From Haloprofundus salilacus (GTDB lineage: Archaea > Halobacteriota > Halobacteria > Halobacteriales > Haloferacaceae): a stretch of DNA of 64,000 nt. A program made the translations under genes and the position numbers. Location: contig NZ_CP083723.1 of assembly GCF_020150815.1 (NCBI RefSeq), positions 682,001 through 746,000 on the forward strand, written 5' to 3'. The notes beneath the pieces are model-generated. The model had not been told where the DNA came from and made no database searches. It saw only the letters and a program-made list of their open reading frames with translations. Below are positions 44,806 through 54,123 of this stretch, in pieces; position 1 is the stretch's first letter; each line of letters starts with the position of its first letter.

Positions 44806-45354
44806 GTGTACTCACCCGTCTTACAGACCGGTGTCGTCGAGGACGCCATCGAGGCGTTTCTCACTCAGTTGGTCGACGCGATTCCGGTGCTCCTCGTCGG
44901 AGCGCTGTTTCTGGTGCTAGCCGCCGTCGTCGTCAAAGTTGTGCTCTACGTCGTGAAAACGGTTCTGCGTCGAGCGTTCCCGGGCGAGTCGCCCGTCTAT
45001 CGCCAGTTCATTGCAACCATCGTCTCGGTGTTTCTCTGGTTCGCCGTCGCGCTGTCGTTTCTTTCGGTCGTCGGTCTCGAAGGGATCGCGGCGTCGCTCG
45101 GCACCGCCGCGGGGTTCGTCGCGCTCGGCGTCTCCTACGCCACCTCGGGGATGATAGCCGACGCCGTCGCCGGCGTTTATCTGCTCCGTGACCCCGACTT
45201 CAACCCCGGCGACCGGGTCGTCGCCGGCGACACGACGGGCGAGGTAGTGAGCATCGAACTCCGGAAGACCCGTCTGCGCGTCGAAGACGACACCGTCGTC
45301 CGCGGCAACGCCGAGATCGAGAAGAAGTGGACGAAACTCGACGACTACGCCTGA
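44806..45354 (+). CDS. Small mechanosensitive channel, MscS family
   Basis: This 182-residue MscS core has three membrane helices (about 15-50, 58-82, 88-115). The pore helix is ASLGTAAGFVALGVSYATSGMIADAVAGV, followed by the beta domain FNPGDRVVAGDTTGEVVSIELRKTRLRVED. The large cytoplasmic cage of full MscS is missing; the protein ends at KKWTKLDDYA, as in short archaeal forms. It releases solutes on hypo-osmotic shock. GTG start at 44806. Confidence 0.88.
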   Translation: MYSPVLQTGVVEDAIEAFLTQLVDAIPVLLVGALFLVLAAVVVKVVLYVVKTVLRRAFPGESPVYRQFIATIVSVFLWFAVALSFLSVVGLEGIAASLGTAAGFVALGVSYATSGMIADAVAGVYLLRDPDFNPGDRVVAGDTTGEVVSIELRKTRLRVEDDTVVRGNAEIEKKWTKLDDYA

Positions 45355-45451
45355 ACTTCGAGGTCGGCCGGCTTTCGAACCGCCGACCAACGGGCGCGTC
45401 GGATGCTCTCACGTCCGCACTGCTTATTTATCCAGACGCGTAACCACGAGT

Positions 45452-46402
45452 ATGTTCGTCGGGCACGCGGTTTTCGCGTTCGCACTCGTCGCCGGGGCGG
45501 CGGCGGTTCGCGGCGTCGACTCATCGCGCGCGCTCTCGCTGGGGGCGGTCGCCGCGGCGTTCGCCGCCGCTCCCGACGTCGACATGGCGTACGCGCTCGT
45601 CGGCGTCGTCAGTGCGCAGACGACCGACGCGCTCTCGGTCGCCTCGCAGTTCTGGCAGACCGGTAACCTCGTCCACCGAGCGATGACGCACTCCGTCGTC
45701 CTCGCGCCCGTCGTCGCCGTCGCCGCGGCACTGTGGCTCCGTGGCCGTCGCCTCCGCCGACGGCGAGAACTCGTCGCTGCAGGCGCCCTGCTCGCGAGCG
45801 TCGTCGCCATCGCCGCCGTCGTCTCGGGGGGTCTCGGCCTCCTCATTATGGCACTGTTCGTCGCCGTCGCGGTCGGCATCGCAGAGGGGACCGAGCGGTT
45901 GACCGACCTAGGCTCGAGGGAGACGTTCTCGACGGCGCTCGTGGGACTCGTCTCGCACCCATTCGGCGACCTGTTCACCGGGTTGCCGCCGGCGATGCTC
46001 TACCCGTTCGACGCGACGCTGTTGGCCGACCGACTGTCGTTCAGCGTCGACCCGACGTTGAATCTCCTGGGCGCGTTCGGTCTCGAACTGCTCACCATCT
46101 GGTTGGCGTTGTTGGTCTCGCTCTCTCTCTTCGGCTACTCGCTCCGCGATGCCGTCGACGGCCGCGCGGCGCTGGGCGCGGGCTACGCCGTCAGCGTCCT
46201 GCTCATCCCGGCGCCGACGCTCGAACTCTCGTACCCGTTCGTCTTCAGCGTCCTCGCCGTCGGGATGGTCGGCGCGGCCCCGCGTGTCGGCATACGGAGT
46301 CGGCGCGTCGAACTGCCGGACAGAATCGCCGCGCTGTGCACCGGTCTCGCGGCGGTGAGTATCGCCGGTTTTGCCTACACGGTAGCGTATCTGGTCGCGT
46401 AG
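45452..46402 (+). CDS. YdjM/DUF457 family membrane metal-dependent hydrolase-like protein
   Basis: This 316-residue membrane protein begins MFVGHAVFAFALVAGAAA. GHAV, APDVDMAY and NLVHRAMTHSVVLAPVV carry the H, D, and HRxxTHS residues of the YdjM family, which are annotated as metal-dependent hydrolases. It has eight or so helices. Homologues are thought to act on lipids, but the activity is unproven. Followed by a strong hairpin. Confidence 0.82.
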   Translation: MFVGHAVFAFALVAGAAAVRGVDSSRALSLGAVAAAFAAAPDVDMAYALVGVVSAQTTDALSVASQFWQTGNLVHRAMTHSVVLAPVVAVAAALWLRGRRLRRRRELVAAGALLASVVAIAAVVSGGLGLLIMALFVAVAVGIAEGTERLTDLGSRETFSTALVGLVSHPFGDLFTGLPPAMLYPFDATLLADRLSFSVDPTLNLLGAFGLELLTIWLALLVSLSLFGYSLRDAVDGRAALGAGYAVSVLLIPAPTLELSYPFVFSVLAVGMVGAAPRVGIRSRRVELPDRIAALCTGLAAVSIAGFAYTVAYLVA

Positions 46403-46420
46403 CGTTTCACCTCGTCGCGC

Positions 46421-46455
46421 GGTGTTCCGCCGTCAGCGCTCGCGCTGACAACACC
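46421..46455 (+). terminator. Bulged stem-loop after the YdjM-like gene
   Basis: GGTGTT (46421-46426) pairs with AACACC (46450-46455). Inside, GTCAGCG-CTCG-CGCTGAC (46432-46449) is a perfect 7-bp stem, with a five-base bulge on the left. Located 18 bases after the stop of the upstream gene, it is probably a terminator. Confidence 0.55.
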
Positions 46456-46521
46456 GAAAGCCGACTGCCGCCGATAGTCACAGTCAGAAACCTTTTGCTC
46501 GGAACGGAACGATAGGCGGGT

Positions 46522-47169
46522 ATGAATCGGTCGGGATTGAGCGATGTCGTCGAGAACGAACGGACAAACGCGGCAGTCGGGTGGGTTTGCGTCGTTGTTC
46601 TCTGCGTCGCCGGCGTCGGCGAACTGCTGACGGGCGAACTCGTCCAGGCGGGATTCGTCCTCGCCACCGCCGGCTTGGCTGTCGTCCCGGCTGTCGCCTA
46701 CCGGAACCCGCGGGCGATGCTCCCGTGGGAAGTGCTGGCGCTTGCGGTGCTGCCGGTCGTCGGGCAGGCGGTCATCGGCGGACAGACCATCGACGGCGTG
46801 ACGCTCAGCGGGCGCGTCGTCCGCTACTTCGCCGTCGCGGCCGTCGCGCTCGTCGTCGCCGTGGAACTCGACGTGTTCACCCCCGTCCGGATGAACTACT
46901 CGTTCGCCGTCCTCTTCGTCGCCGTCACGACGATGGCCGCCGCCGGGGTGTGGGCCGTCGTCCAGTGGCTCTCGGACCTCTATCTCGGCACCGAGTTCCT
47001 GCTGGACGGCCGTCCGGGGGACGTGGTCCACACCGCGCTGATGTGGGACTTCGTCGCGGCGACGCTCGCGGGCGTCGGAGCCGGCCTGCTGTTCGAGTTC
47101 TACTTCCGCCGCCGCGCCCACGGCAGGGAGCGACTCCCGGCGACCGTCGGGAGAGGTGAGCACCGATGA
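46522..47169 (+). CDS. Polytopic membrane protein (215 aa)
   Basis: Five or six membrane helices: VGWVCVVVLCVAGVGELL, VQAGFVLATAGLAVVPAVA, PWEVLALAVLPVVGQAV, YFAVAAVALVVAVELDVF, NYSFAVLFVAVTTMAAAGVW, and LMWDFVAATLAGVGAGLLFEFYF. The end is basic (RRRAHGRER). No family is recognised, but it overlaps the next gene by four bases (ATGA). The pair FTPVRMNYSFAVLF and WDFVAATLAG resemble helices of the partner, so these two may form a two-subunit membrane protein. Confidence 0.75.
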   Translation: MNRSGLSDVVENERTNAAVGWVCVVVLCVAGVGELLTGELVQAGFVLATAGLAVVPAVAYRNPRAMLPWEVLALAVLPVVGQAVIGGQTIDGVTLSGRVVRYFAVAAVALVVAVELDVFTPVRMNYSFAVLFVAVTTMAAAGVWAVVQWLSDLYLGTEFLLDGRPGDVVHTALMWDFVAATLAGVGAGLLFEFYFRRRAHGRERLPATVGRGEHR

Positions 47170-47825
47170 GAGTCCGCGAGAAAATCGGCATCAGCAATCG
47201 GCGGCAGACGCAGGTGGCGCGGGCGATGCAACTGTTTCTCTTCGGGATGGTCGCCATCGGGATCGAGCGCGGCGAGATGGGCGTCGTCGTCAACGCGGGC
47301 GTCGGGCTCGCCGTGACGTACGTGCCTGCTCTCCTGGAGCGCGACTACCACATCCCGATGGACGCCGGACTGACGCTGTGGGTGACGACGGCCGTCTTCC
47401 TCCACGCCATCGGCAGCGGCGGGGTACCCGGCGTCGAAACCGGGTTCTACCGCCAGTTCCCGTGGTGGGACCACATGACGCACACGCTGTCGGCGTCGCT
47501 CGTCGCCGCAGTCGGCTACACCGTCACCCGCGCACTCGACGTGCACACCGACTCGGTCAAGCTTCCGCCGCGGTTCATGTTCGTGTTCATCCTCATGTTC
47601 ACCGTCGCGTTCGGCGTCTTCTGGGAGGTGCTGGAGTTCGCCATCGGCGAGGTCGCGGCGATGACCGGCGGCGACCCGGTGCTGACCCAGTTCGGTCTCG
47701 GCGACACGCTCGTTGACATCATGTTCAACACGCTCGGCGGCGTCGTCGTCGCGATCTGGGGGACGGCGCACCTCTCGGATGTCGTCGGAGCGGTGGCGGC
47801 GAGGTTCGGTTGGACGAAGGCATAG
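47166..47825 (+). CDS. Polytopic membrane protein, DUF2238/YjdF-like (219 aa)
   Basis: This protein has about five helices. WWDHMTHTLSASLVAAVGY and VFWEVLEFAIGE carry the H, D/H and E residues that mark the DUF2238/YjdF group, in which a W-D-H-x-x-H motif in membrane resembles a metal site. FGLGDTLVDIMFNTLGGVVVA matches the family end. Function unknown. Co-transcribed with the preceding gene. Confidence 0.78.
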   Translation: MRVREKIGISNRRQTQVARAMQLFLFGMVAIGIERGEMGVVVNAGVGLAVTYVPALLERDYHIPMDAGLTLWVTTAVFLHAIGSGGVPGVETGFYRQFPWWDHMTHTLSASLVAAVGYTVTRALDVHTDSVKLPPRFMFVFILMFTVAFGVFWEVLEFAIGEVAAMTGGDPVLTQFGLGDTLVDIMFNTLGGVVVAIWGTAHLSDVVGAVAARFGWTKA

Positions 47826-47923
47826 CCGGATGCAGCCCCGGGAACCGCCGCCGAAGCCACGTGTATCGCGATCTGTGATCGCCGCATGCATTTTTATTGC
47901 CACGAATCGTAGCCGTACCCGAG

Positions 47924-48118
47924 ATGGTGTTCAAGAAGATCACGCTCATCGGTCAGAGCGACGAAGGATTCGACGCAGCTGTCGACAACGCCGTCGACCG
48001 CGCGGAGAAGACGCTGGAGAACGTCTACTGGGTCGAAGTGGACGAACTGATGGTCGAACTCGCCGACGACGGCCGAGAGTACCAAGCCGAGGTAACCGTC
48101 GCCTTCCAACTCGAATAA
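47924..48118 (+). CDS. Dodecin (flavin storage protein)
   Basis: This protein of 64 residues starts MVFKKITLIGQSDEGFDAAVDNAVDRAE. Then TLENVYWVEVDELMVEL with the flavin-stacking Trp (W36), and YQAEVTVAFQLE. Dodecin makes 12-meric hollow spheres that store riboflavin-type cofactors, well studied in Halobacterium salinarum. Promoter TTTTTATTG (47891-47899), 27 bases before ATG. Confidence 0.95.
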   Translation: MVFKKITLIGQSDEGFDAAVDNAVDRAEKTLENVYWVEVDELMVELADDGREYQAEVTVAFQLE

Positions 48119-48167
48119 TCAAAGAAACCCGGAGGCTTCTTGCCGCGGCCGCTCCGACGCGGGGTGA

Positions 48168-49538
48168 ATGCCGCGGTTGCTTCACTACTCGGACATCGAG
48201 AACGTCTACGACGACCCCGAGCGCGCGGGCCGTCTCGCAGGCTTGCTCTACTCGCTCGACGGACCGGACTCGCTCGTCGTCGGCAGTGGCGACAACACCT
48301 CTCCAGGGGTTCTGGCGCTGGTCTCGAAGGGACGGCAGGCGCTCGACTTCTTCCGCGCCGTCGACAGCGACGTGGAGACGTTCGGCAACCACGACTTCGA
48401 CTACGGACCCGACGCGACCCGCGAACTGGTCGCCGACGCCCCGCAGACGTGGGTGAGCACGAACGTCCGCGACGAGGCGGGCGACCGATTCGGCCGCGAC
48501 GAGGGCGTCGTCCCGTGGACCGTCGAGTCCGTCGGCGGTGACGACGTCGGCTTCTTCGGCGTCACCGACCCGGCAACTGACTCGCTGAACCCGCAGGCCG
48601 CCGAATTGGCGTTCACGGACCCGTACGAGGCGGCCGAACGCGCCGTCTCCGAACTCCGCGCCGAGGGCGTCGACTACGTCGTCGCGGTGTCGCACCTCGG
48701 CGCAGGCGACGACGAACTTGCCCGGCGGGTGGACGTCGACGCGGTTCTCGGCGGCCACGTCCACTCCGAGCGGGTCGAACGCGTCGACGAGACGCTGCTG
48801 CTCCGACCGGGCGTCAACGGCCGGACGGTGCTCGAACTGACGCTCGACGACGGCACGCGCGCCGACCGACACGACCCGAACGAGAGCGACGCGCCCGTCG
48901 ACGAGTCGCTGGTAGCGGCGCTCCGGGGTCGCCTCGCCGAGTCCGGACTTGACACTGTGGTCGCGCGGGCGGAGACGCCGCTGCGACGGTCCGAGGAGGT
49001 GGTCTTCGGCGGCGAGTGCGCCATCGGCAACTTCGTCGCTGACGCGTATCGCTGGGCCGCCGACACGGACGTGGGTCTCCAGAACAGCGGCGGCATCCGG
49101 AACGGGCCGCCGCTGTCGGGCGAGGTGACCGTCGCGGACCTCGTGAGCGTCGTCCCCTTCGCCGAACCGGTCGTCGTCGCCGAACTGACGGGCGAGGAGT
49201 TGCTGACCGCGTTCCGGCAGGCGTCCGGCGGAATCGTCGACTTCGGCGAACCACACTGGTGGCATGGCCACCTCAGCGGCGCGACGGTCCGGTGGGACGA
49301 CGAACGGGAGGAACTGCTCTCGGCGTGCGTCGGCGGCGAACCCGTCGACCCGGAGCGACTGTACCGCGTCGCGACGGCGGAGTACCTGCTCCACGGCGAC
49401 CACGAGTTCCCGGTCATCGAGGAGCGTCACCGCGCGGGCGAGTTCGGCATCCAGCACGAGATACTGGCGGAGTACGCCCGCGAGGTCGGCCTCTCGGCGA
49501 GCGTCGAAGGGCGGATTCGGCGACCGGCGAGCGACTGA
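48168..49538 (+). CDS. 5'-nucleotidase / metallophosphoesterase family protein
   Basis: This 456-residue two-domain protein has an N-terminal calcineurin-like part: LHYSDIENVYD, VVGSGDNTSPG, TFGNHDFDYGP, VVAVSHLG, VLGGHVHSER (all metal ligands). The C-terminal 5-nucleotidase domain holds GNFVADAYRWA and QNSGGIRNG. No signal peptide, unlike bacterial UshA, so it acts in the cytoplasm. Dephosphorylates nucleotides or other phosphates. Codes co-directional with dodecin, 49 bases apart. Confidence 0.92.
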   Translation: MPRLLHYSDIENVYDDPERAGRLAGLLYSLDGPDSLVVGSGDNTSPGVLALVSKGRQALDFFRAVDSDVETFGNHDFDYGPDATRELVADAPQTWVSTNVRDEAGDRFGRDEGVVPWTVESVGGDDVGFFGVTDPATDSLNPQAAELAFTDPYEAAERAVSELRAEGVDYVVAVSHLGAGDDELARRVDVDAVLGGHVHSERVERVDETLLLRPGVNGRTVLELTLDDGTRADRHDPNESDAPVDESLVAALRGRLAESGLDTVVARAETPLRRSEEVVFGGECAIGNFVADAYRWAADTDVGLQNSGGIRNGPPLSGEVTVADLVSVVPFAEPVVVAELTGEELLTAFRQASGGIVDFGEPHWWHGHLSGATVRWDDEREELLSACVGGEPVDPERLYRVATAEYLLHGDHEFPVIEERHRAGEFGIQHEILAEYAREVGLSASVEGRIRRPASD

Positions 49539-49662
49539 GACCGGCGAGTGACGAAACGCCGACCGTGCGCGCGGTCGGGGCAGTGGGCGAGGGACTCGGT
49601 TTCCGGAATATATTGCGACGCGGATAGAAATATTCACACCCGCGAACACTGACTGTCCTGTA

Positions 49663-50091
49663 ATGACGTTGGTTGTCGTCCCGGTTCGGTATCCGCTGAC
49701 CAGCCACTCGAAGGCGACGCTTGGCGAGGCGATTCGCATCGCCGACGAGCGAGACGCTGAGTTGACCGTCCTCCACGTGAACCTCTACCAGAACAACGAC
49801 AACGTCACTCGCACGGAACTGAAACGGGCCACGTAGGCCACGTTCGGACGCGTCCCCCGTGCGCGGTACGTCATCCGTCGCGGCTTTCTGGTTGAGGAGA
49901 CAATTCTCGAAGAGGTCGCGGCCGAAGACGCGGACATCGTCGTCATCGGGTCGAAACAGGCCGGGCGCTGGCGGCGGATGCTTCGAAAGTTCCTCGACGA
50001 CCCGGACATCGAGTCGTACCTCCGCGAGAAACTCGACTGCACGGTCATCACCGTCCGGGCCGACGGCGAAACGAGTACGATAAACGGGTGA
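49663..50091 (+). pseudogene. UspA-like stress protein interrupted by a TAG stop
   Basis: From ATG 49663 the frame reads TLVVVPVRYPLTSHSKATLGE, then LTVLHVNLYQNNDNVTRTELKRAT, and stops at TAG 49834-49836. Without a break it continues in frame as ATFGRVPRARYVIRRGFLVEE and VVIGSKQAGRWRR with CTVITV at the end, stopping at TGA 50089. The two parts form one 142-residue Usp domain. One GAG-to-TAG change at that codon would explain it. No UAG suppressor is known in haloarchaea. Confidence 0.72.
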
Positions 50092-50118
50092 GCGGTCGGC
50101 TACACCGGCGTCCTTCTC

Positions 50119-51261
50119 TCAAATACCGAGCGTCGCGCGGAGCATGTCGCGGGTGCCGGGACCGAGACCCACCGCGAGCGCGGCGATGAGAAGCAGCATC
50201 GCGTAGCGCGGACTCTCCTCGAATATCTCCGGTTCGAAGATCCAGATGATGAAGACGGCGGCGGCGAGTTTCACCAGCAAGAACGGCCACGCGTCGCCGG
50301 TCACCGCGAGTACCGACGCCGGAAGGACGGCGGCGGTGATGTCGACGATACCGGCGTTCACCGGGTGTTTGGGGACGAGGTTCGGTCCCGCGCCGAGCGC
50401 CGTCATCCAATCGAGACCGACGACGTTGGCGACGCCGTCGAGCGCGTGCCCCCAGAGGAGCAGCAATCCGACGTAGACGGTTCCGGCGTTGAGTTCGGGT
50501 TTGTACGTCTCGATGAGCCACCACGTGACGGCGGTGACGACGGTGGTCAACATCAGCATCACGGTGATGACCTGCGGGTAGAAGGTGACGTACTCCGTCG
50601 CCGCCGCGAGATAACCCAGATACGCGAGCGTCGTCGCGAGGACGAGCGCTCCGATCGCCGCCAGCGGCCGGTAGAACTCGTCGAACACGCCGCGCCGCGA
50701 GAGCATCACCGTGACGACGACGGCGGCGAGCGTGACGAAGAAGACGGTGAAGTAGATGAACGGGCTGATGATGAGCGCGCTCCACGGGAACGGAATCGCG
50801 GGGTCGACGCCCGCGCGCATCGCCGCGATACCGGCGTCCTCGACGACGCGCAGCGCCCCGCCAAACAGCATGAACGGGAAGAGCGCGTAGAAGAACTTGC
50901 GACTCGTGCCGATGTTCAGGCGGCGAAGCAGGAGGACGACGCCGCCGAGCATGAGCAACAGGGTGACGACGTACCCGGCCTCCGAGACGAGCGTGTACCC
51001 GGGATACGCGACGAAGCCCGTCGCGGACTGACACGCCCCGGCGCTGTCGAGCAGCGACGTCGTGCCGCCGGAGCGGACGGCGCACACCGCCCCTTCGCCG
51101 TCGGCGACGACCGGGCCCCAGAAGTAGCGCCAGAGGAAACCATCGTAGACGATGCGGGGGAAAGCGAGAGACCCGCCGACGAGCGCGACGAGGAGGGCGG
51201 CCATCGTCGCGAGCCACGTGCGCTCGGGGTCCGCCTCCACGCGTTCTGCGACCGTTGCCAT
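50119..51261 (-). CDS. DUF63 family membrane protein
   Basis: This 380-residue membrane protein has about 10 helices. The DUF63 hallmarks are [32 protein letters not shown] and [16 protein letters not shown]. The latter H-x-x-D in membrane suggests a metal or proton role. Found only in archaea; function unknown. It begins with a short soluble helix. It faces the UspA-like pseudogene convergently and the Lrp gene follows upstream. Confidence 0.88.
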   Translation of the reverse strand: MATVAERVEADPERTWLATMAALLVALVGGSLAFPRIVYDGFLWRYFWGPVVADGEGAVCAVRSGGTTSLLDSAGACQSATGFVAYPGYTLVSEAGYVVTLLLMLGGVVLLLRRLNIGTSRKFFYALFPFMLFGGALRVVEDAGIAAMRAGVDPAIPFPWSALIISPFIYFTVFFVTLAAVVVTVMLSRRGVFDEFYRPLAAIGALVLATTLAYLGYLAAATEYVTFYPQVITVMLMLTTVVTAVTWWLIETYKPELNAGTVYVGLLLLWGHALDGVANVVGLDWMTALGAGPNLVPKHPVNAGIVDITAAVLPASVLAVTGDAWPFLLVKLAAAVFIIWIFEPEIFEESPRYAMLLLIAALAVGLGPGTRDMLRATLGI

Positions 51262-51373
51262 ACCCGAACTCCCGGAGTGGCGGATGTTGAGGGTTCCGGT
51301 CTGTCGCGTCTCCGACGCCCGAGCGGGAGATGGAACGGACGGTGAAGGCTGGGCGGATGCCGGAAGCGCGAAC

Positions 51374-51823
51374 TCAGACTGGCAGCCCCGCCCGCTCGTA
51401 CTCGGTGCCGAGGATGACCATCGTCTGCGAGCGCGAGAAGCCGTCCATCGCCGCGATGTGGTCGAACATCAGTTCGCGCAGACCCTCGGTGTCGGGGGCG
51501 AAGACGCGGAGCATCACGTCCCACTCGCCGGTCGTCAGGTAGATCTCCTTGACGGCGTCGAGTTCCTCGAGGCGTTCGAGCGCCTCCGCCTCGTGGCCCT
51601 GTTCGACGCGGAGACCGACCAGCGCGGACGTGCCGTAGCCGACCGCCTTCGGGTCGACTTTGGCGTGGTAGCCCTCGATGACGCCGGCGTTCTCCATCCG
51701 TCCGACGCGGTCGTGGACGGTCGCACTCGACATGTCGATTCGACGTGCGATTTCGCTGAACGGGGTGCGGGCGTCCTCCTGAAGTATGCGGAGAATCGAC
51801 CGGTCCGTCTCGTCGAGTTCCAT
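51374..51823 (-). CDS. Lrp/AsnC family transcription regulator
   Basis: This 149-residue regulator has an N-terminal winged helix ([48 protein letters not shown]) and a C-terminal RAM domain ([38 protein letters not shown]). It binds an amino acid or small effector at the dimer interface. Located 112 bases after DUF63 on the same strand. Its targets are unknown; haloarchaeal Lrp proteins govern amino-acid metabolism or the lrpA-glnA system. Confidence 0.92.
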   Translation of the reverse strand: MELDETDRSILRILQEDARTPFSEIARRIDMSSATVHDRVGRMENAGVIEGYHAKVDPKAVGYGTSALVGLRVEQGHEAEALERLEELDAVKEIYLTTGEWDVMLRVFAPDTEGLRELMFDHIAAMDGFSRSQTMVILGTEYERAGLPV

Positions 51824-52035
51824 GCGCGCATCTCGCAGTCCGGCGACTTTTGCCTACCGAATGGCGCAAATCGGCGACGGGCGCGCCGTGTGACAGCCGT
51901 GCCGTGCGACGGCCACGCGGAGGGAGTCGTCTGCTCTTGGTCGTTCGTCGACCGAGCGCACCGAACGATCGTCGGTTTCGTCTGTCTCGTCAGTATCGCC
52001 CGCTTTTTTTCGCGCGGACGCTGAAGACGGGTCCG

Positions 52036-52308
52036 ATGACCGACCTCCCCCCGGACGTGCACGACGTGTTGACTCAGTTGCTTGACGAGACGCGCGAACG
52101 CGTGCAAGCGGGGGACTCGGAGACGGCGCACGAACTCGTCAAGACGGGTGCGGCGGTGACGAAGAACGAGGTTCCGAGCGGGACGCTCAGAGCGCGTCTG
52201 CTCCACGGATGGGTGGAACTGCCGCCGCTGGTCGACCACGACCCCGCGGTGGCGACGGAGTACCTGCGGTCGATGCGGAGACTTCTCGACGACGGAGAGC
52301 CGGAGTGA
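52036..52308 (+). CDS. Small helical haloarchaeal protein (90 aa)
   Basis: A mostly alpha-helical protein: VHDVLTQLLDETRERVQAG, TAHELVKTGAAVTKNEV, then LRARLLHGWVELPPLVDHDPAVATEYLRSMRRLLDD. No domain is recognised. Both ends are acidic. Conserved-looking, with proper coding pattern, ATG 52036. Divergent from lrp with about 210 bases between. Confidence 0.72.
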   Translation: MTDLPPDVHDVLTQLLDETRERVQAGDSETAHELVKTGAAVTKNEVPSGTLRARLLHGWVELPPLVDHDPAVATEYLRSMRRLLDDGEPE

Positions 52309-52762
52309 GGCTCAGACGTACGGGAGATGCGGTGCTCCGCGTCTCGGTGTGAAAGAAAGCGAGAATCACAAATTGGACTCGGACGGGAGACGTTTTCGTC
52401 CGCCCTAACGGTTCGTCCAACTCTCGTCGGTTTCGCGAACGCCGCTTTCGCGTCGTCCGTTACTTGACCTTCTTCCGACCTCGTACGGTCGAATGCGGGC
52501 GGGGTCGGTTCTCCTGCGACGCGTTGACCTCGATTTCCTCTTACGGATTTCTCGGTGTTTACGTCTAACCGCGTCCGGTATGAGCGGGTGCGGTCGTCCG
52601 GTGTGTCCTTGCGACCCTCGCACACTGTGGTATGCTACCTATACACATGAATCTTTTCTCAGGAGTGGAGATACGTTCGCGTCCGCTGCCGAGCGTTGAC
52701 GGGCCTGCCATTGCCGCCGTCGCCACGGAGGTTCATGTACCGTCCCGACGTATCGGGCGTCG
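52309..52762. other. Non-coding gap before the HARP gene
   Basis: No supported gene. GTATGCTACCTATAC around 52630-52646 is an imperfect palindrome that may be the core promoter of an unseen short transcript. Frames of 60-90 codons are Arg/Ser-rich shadows. Confidence 0.5.
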
Positions 52763-53386
52763 ATGGCCGACTACCCGCTGAAACAGCGGTTCGTTCTCGA
52801 CACGTCGCTGTTCCTCGCCGACGAGATTCGCGAGGGCGACGAGACGATGGAGAAGGCGCTCGTCCGACTGCTCGACACGCTGGCGCTCGCGAAACTGCGG
52901 CTCAACATCTCCTGTTACATGCCGCCGTCGGTCCACAACGAACTGATGGCCGTGCTCCGGAACCGCGGCGTCGGCGAGGAGACGACGGCCCAACTCAACA
53001 CCTGGGTTATCCGTAAACACCCCTCCCGGTTCGAGGTGATGATTCCGGCCGAAATCGTCTCGCGGTTCATGCGCGAGATGAGTTCGCGCGTCGACGGCGG
53101 CCTGCGCGTCGCCGAGGATGCCGTCCGAGAAGCCGCCGAGGCGGGCGTCGCCGACGACGCCATCTCGAACCTCCGCCGCAACTACCGGCAGACGCTCCGG
53201 CGCGGCGTCGTTGACTCGCAGGAGGATTTAGACCTGCTGGTACTCGCGCGCGAACTCGACGCGGGCGTCGTCACAGAGGACACCGGTATCATCGACTGGG
53301 CGGAGGATTTCGGCCTGCGGTACCTCCGCGGACGCGACTTCCCGGCGCTCCTCGACGCGTACCTCGACGCGAGTTTCGAGGCCTGA
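52763..53386 (+). CDS. HARP-type RNA-free ribonuclease P (PIN domain)
   Basis: This 207-residue PIN-domain nuclease belongs to the group once called RNA-ligase partner and now HARP (homologue of Aquifex RNase P). The start [18 protein letters not shown] carries the first catalytic Asp (D13). [34 protein letters not shown] holds the others. It trims tRNA 5' leaders. Haloarchaea also keep RNA-based RNase P, so the role of HARP is auxiliary. tRNA-Leu lies about 0.5 kb further. Confidence 0.9.
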   Translation: MADYPLKQRFVLDTSLFLADEIREGDETMEKALVRLLDTLALAKLRLNISCYMPPSVHNELMAVLRNRGVGEETTAQLNTWVIRKHPSRFEVMIPAEIVSRFMREMSSRVDGGLRVAEDAVREAAEAGVADDAISNLRRNYRQTLRRGVVDSQEDLDLLVLARELDAGVVTEDTGIIDWAEDFGLRYLRGRDFPALLDAYLDASFEA

Positions 53387-53469
53387 GCGGACCGATTCGG
53401 CCATTTCCACTAATTAACTCATTTCCGAAATAGAGTAGTTTTATAGCCGATGACGTAGAACGCGTTCCT

Positions 53470-53739
53470 ATGCGCCCAGAAACTGCCGCTCGACAACTGA
53501 AGTACCTCGCCGACACGCGCTTCGAGGAGGACAGTGCCAGCCACTGGGAGGAGTACGCGTACAACGACGTGTTCGAGTACGTCTACGAGAACGGCAGGCG
53601 ACAGGATATGACTGAGTTGGTCACTCGCATCTGCGACGAGATGGACGACGGCTGCCGACCGACCGCCGACGACGCGCAGATGTTCGCTGACACGCTCGTC
53701 ACCGAAGGCGGACGCCCGCTGACGGACGGCGGAAAGTAA
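53470..53739 (+). CDS. Hypothetical haloarchaeal protein (89 aa)
   Basis: Helical, acidic protein with no family recognised: ARQLKYLADTRFEEDSASHWEEYAYNDVFEYVYENGRR and LVTRICDEMDDGCRPTADDA. Two Cys (ICDE and GCRP) might bind metal. The promoter AGTTTTATAG at 53436-53445 lies just upstream, at the right distance, showing this is a real leaderless gene. Confidence 0.75.
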   Translation: MRPETAARQLKYLADTRFEEDSASHWEEYAYNDVFEYVYENGRRQDMTELVTRICDEMDDGCRPTADDAQMFADTLVTEGGRPLTDGGK

Positions 53740-53909
53740 CGTAGCGCCGAGAGCTGTCGGCGACGACGAGGCAGTAGCGTTCCCGCTTTTTCGGTCCTCA
53801 GATGTCGAGTAGTGACGTCGCTCAGGAGTTAGCTTCGGTGAGTGAGTTGTTGCGAGGGAAGAGCGCTCCAAGAGCGGTCTTCCCGCACTACGTCCGGTGA
53901 GGACGACAG

Positions 53910-53993
53910 TGCGAGGGGAGGGATTTGAACCCACGGACCTCTACAGGAGCGGATCTTGAGTCCGCCGCCGTTTCCAGGCTTGGCTACCCTCGC
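53910..53993 (-). tRNA. tRNA-Leu (CAA anticodon)
   Basis: Read on the minus strand, acceptor GCGAGGG/CCCTCGC (with discriminator A), anticodon stem GCGGA/TCCGC with loop CTCAAGA gives CAA, reading UUG. A long variable arm (type II) and T arm GTGGG-TTCAAAT-CCCTC-like are present. No encoded CCA, no intron. Confidence 0.93.
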
Positions 53994-54123
53994 ACGCAGT
54001 TTTCGGTGGTACCTCGGAACGCTAAAACGTTCCGGAAGCCATGGCGTAATCCTGTCTGCGACGTTCGAGTACACGACCAGCGCGGCCGAAACAGCTACCT
54101 CCCCACCGTAACCACCCGAACCC

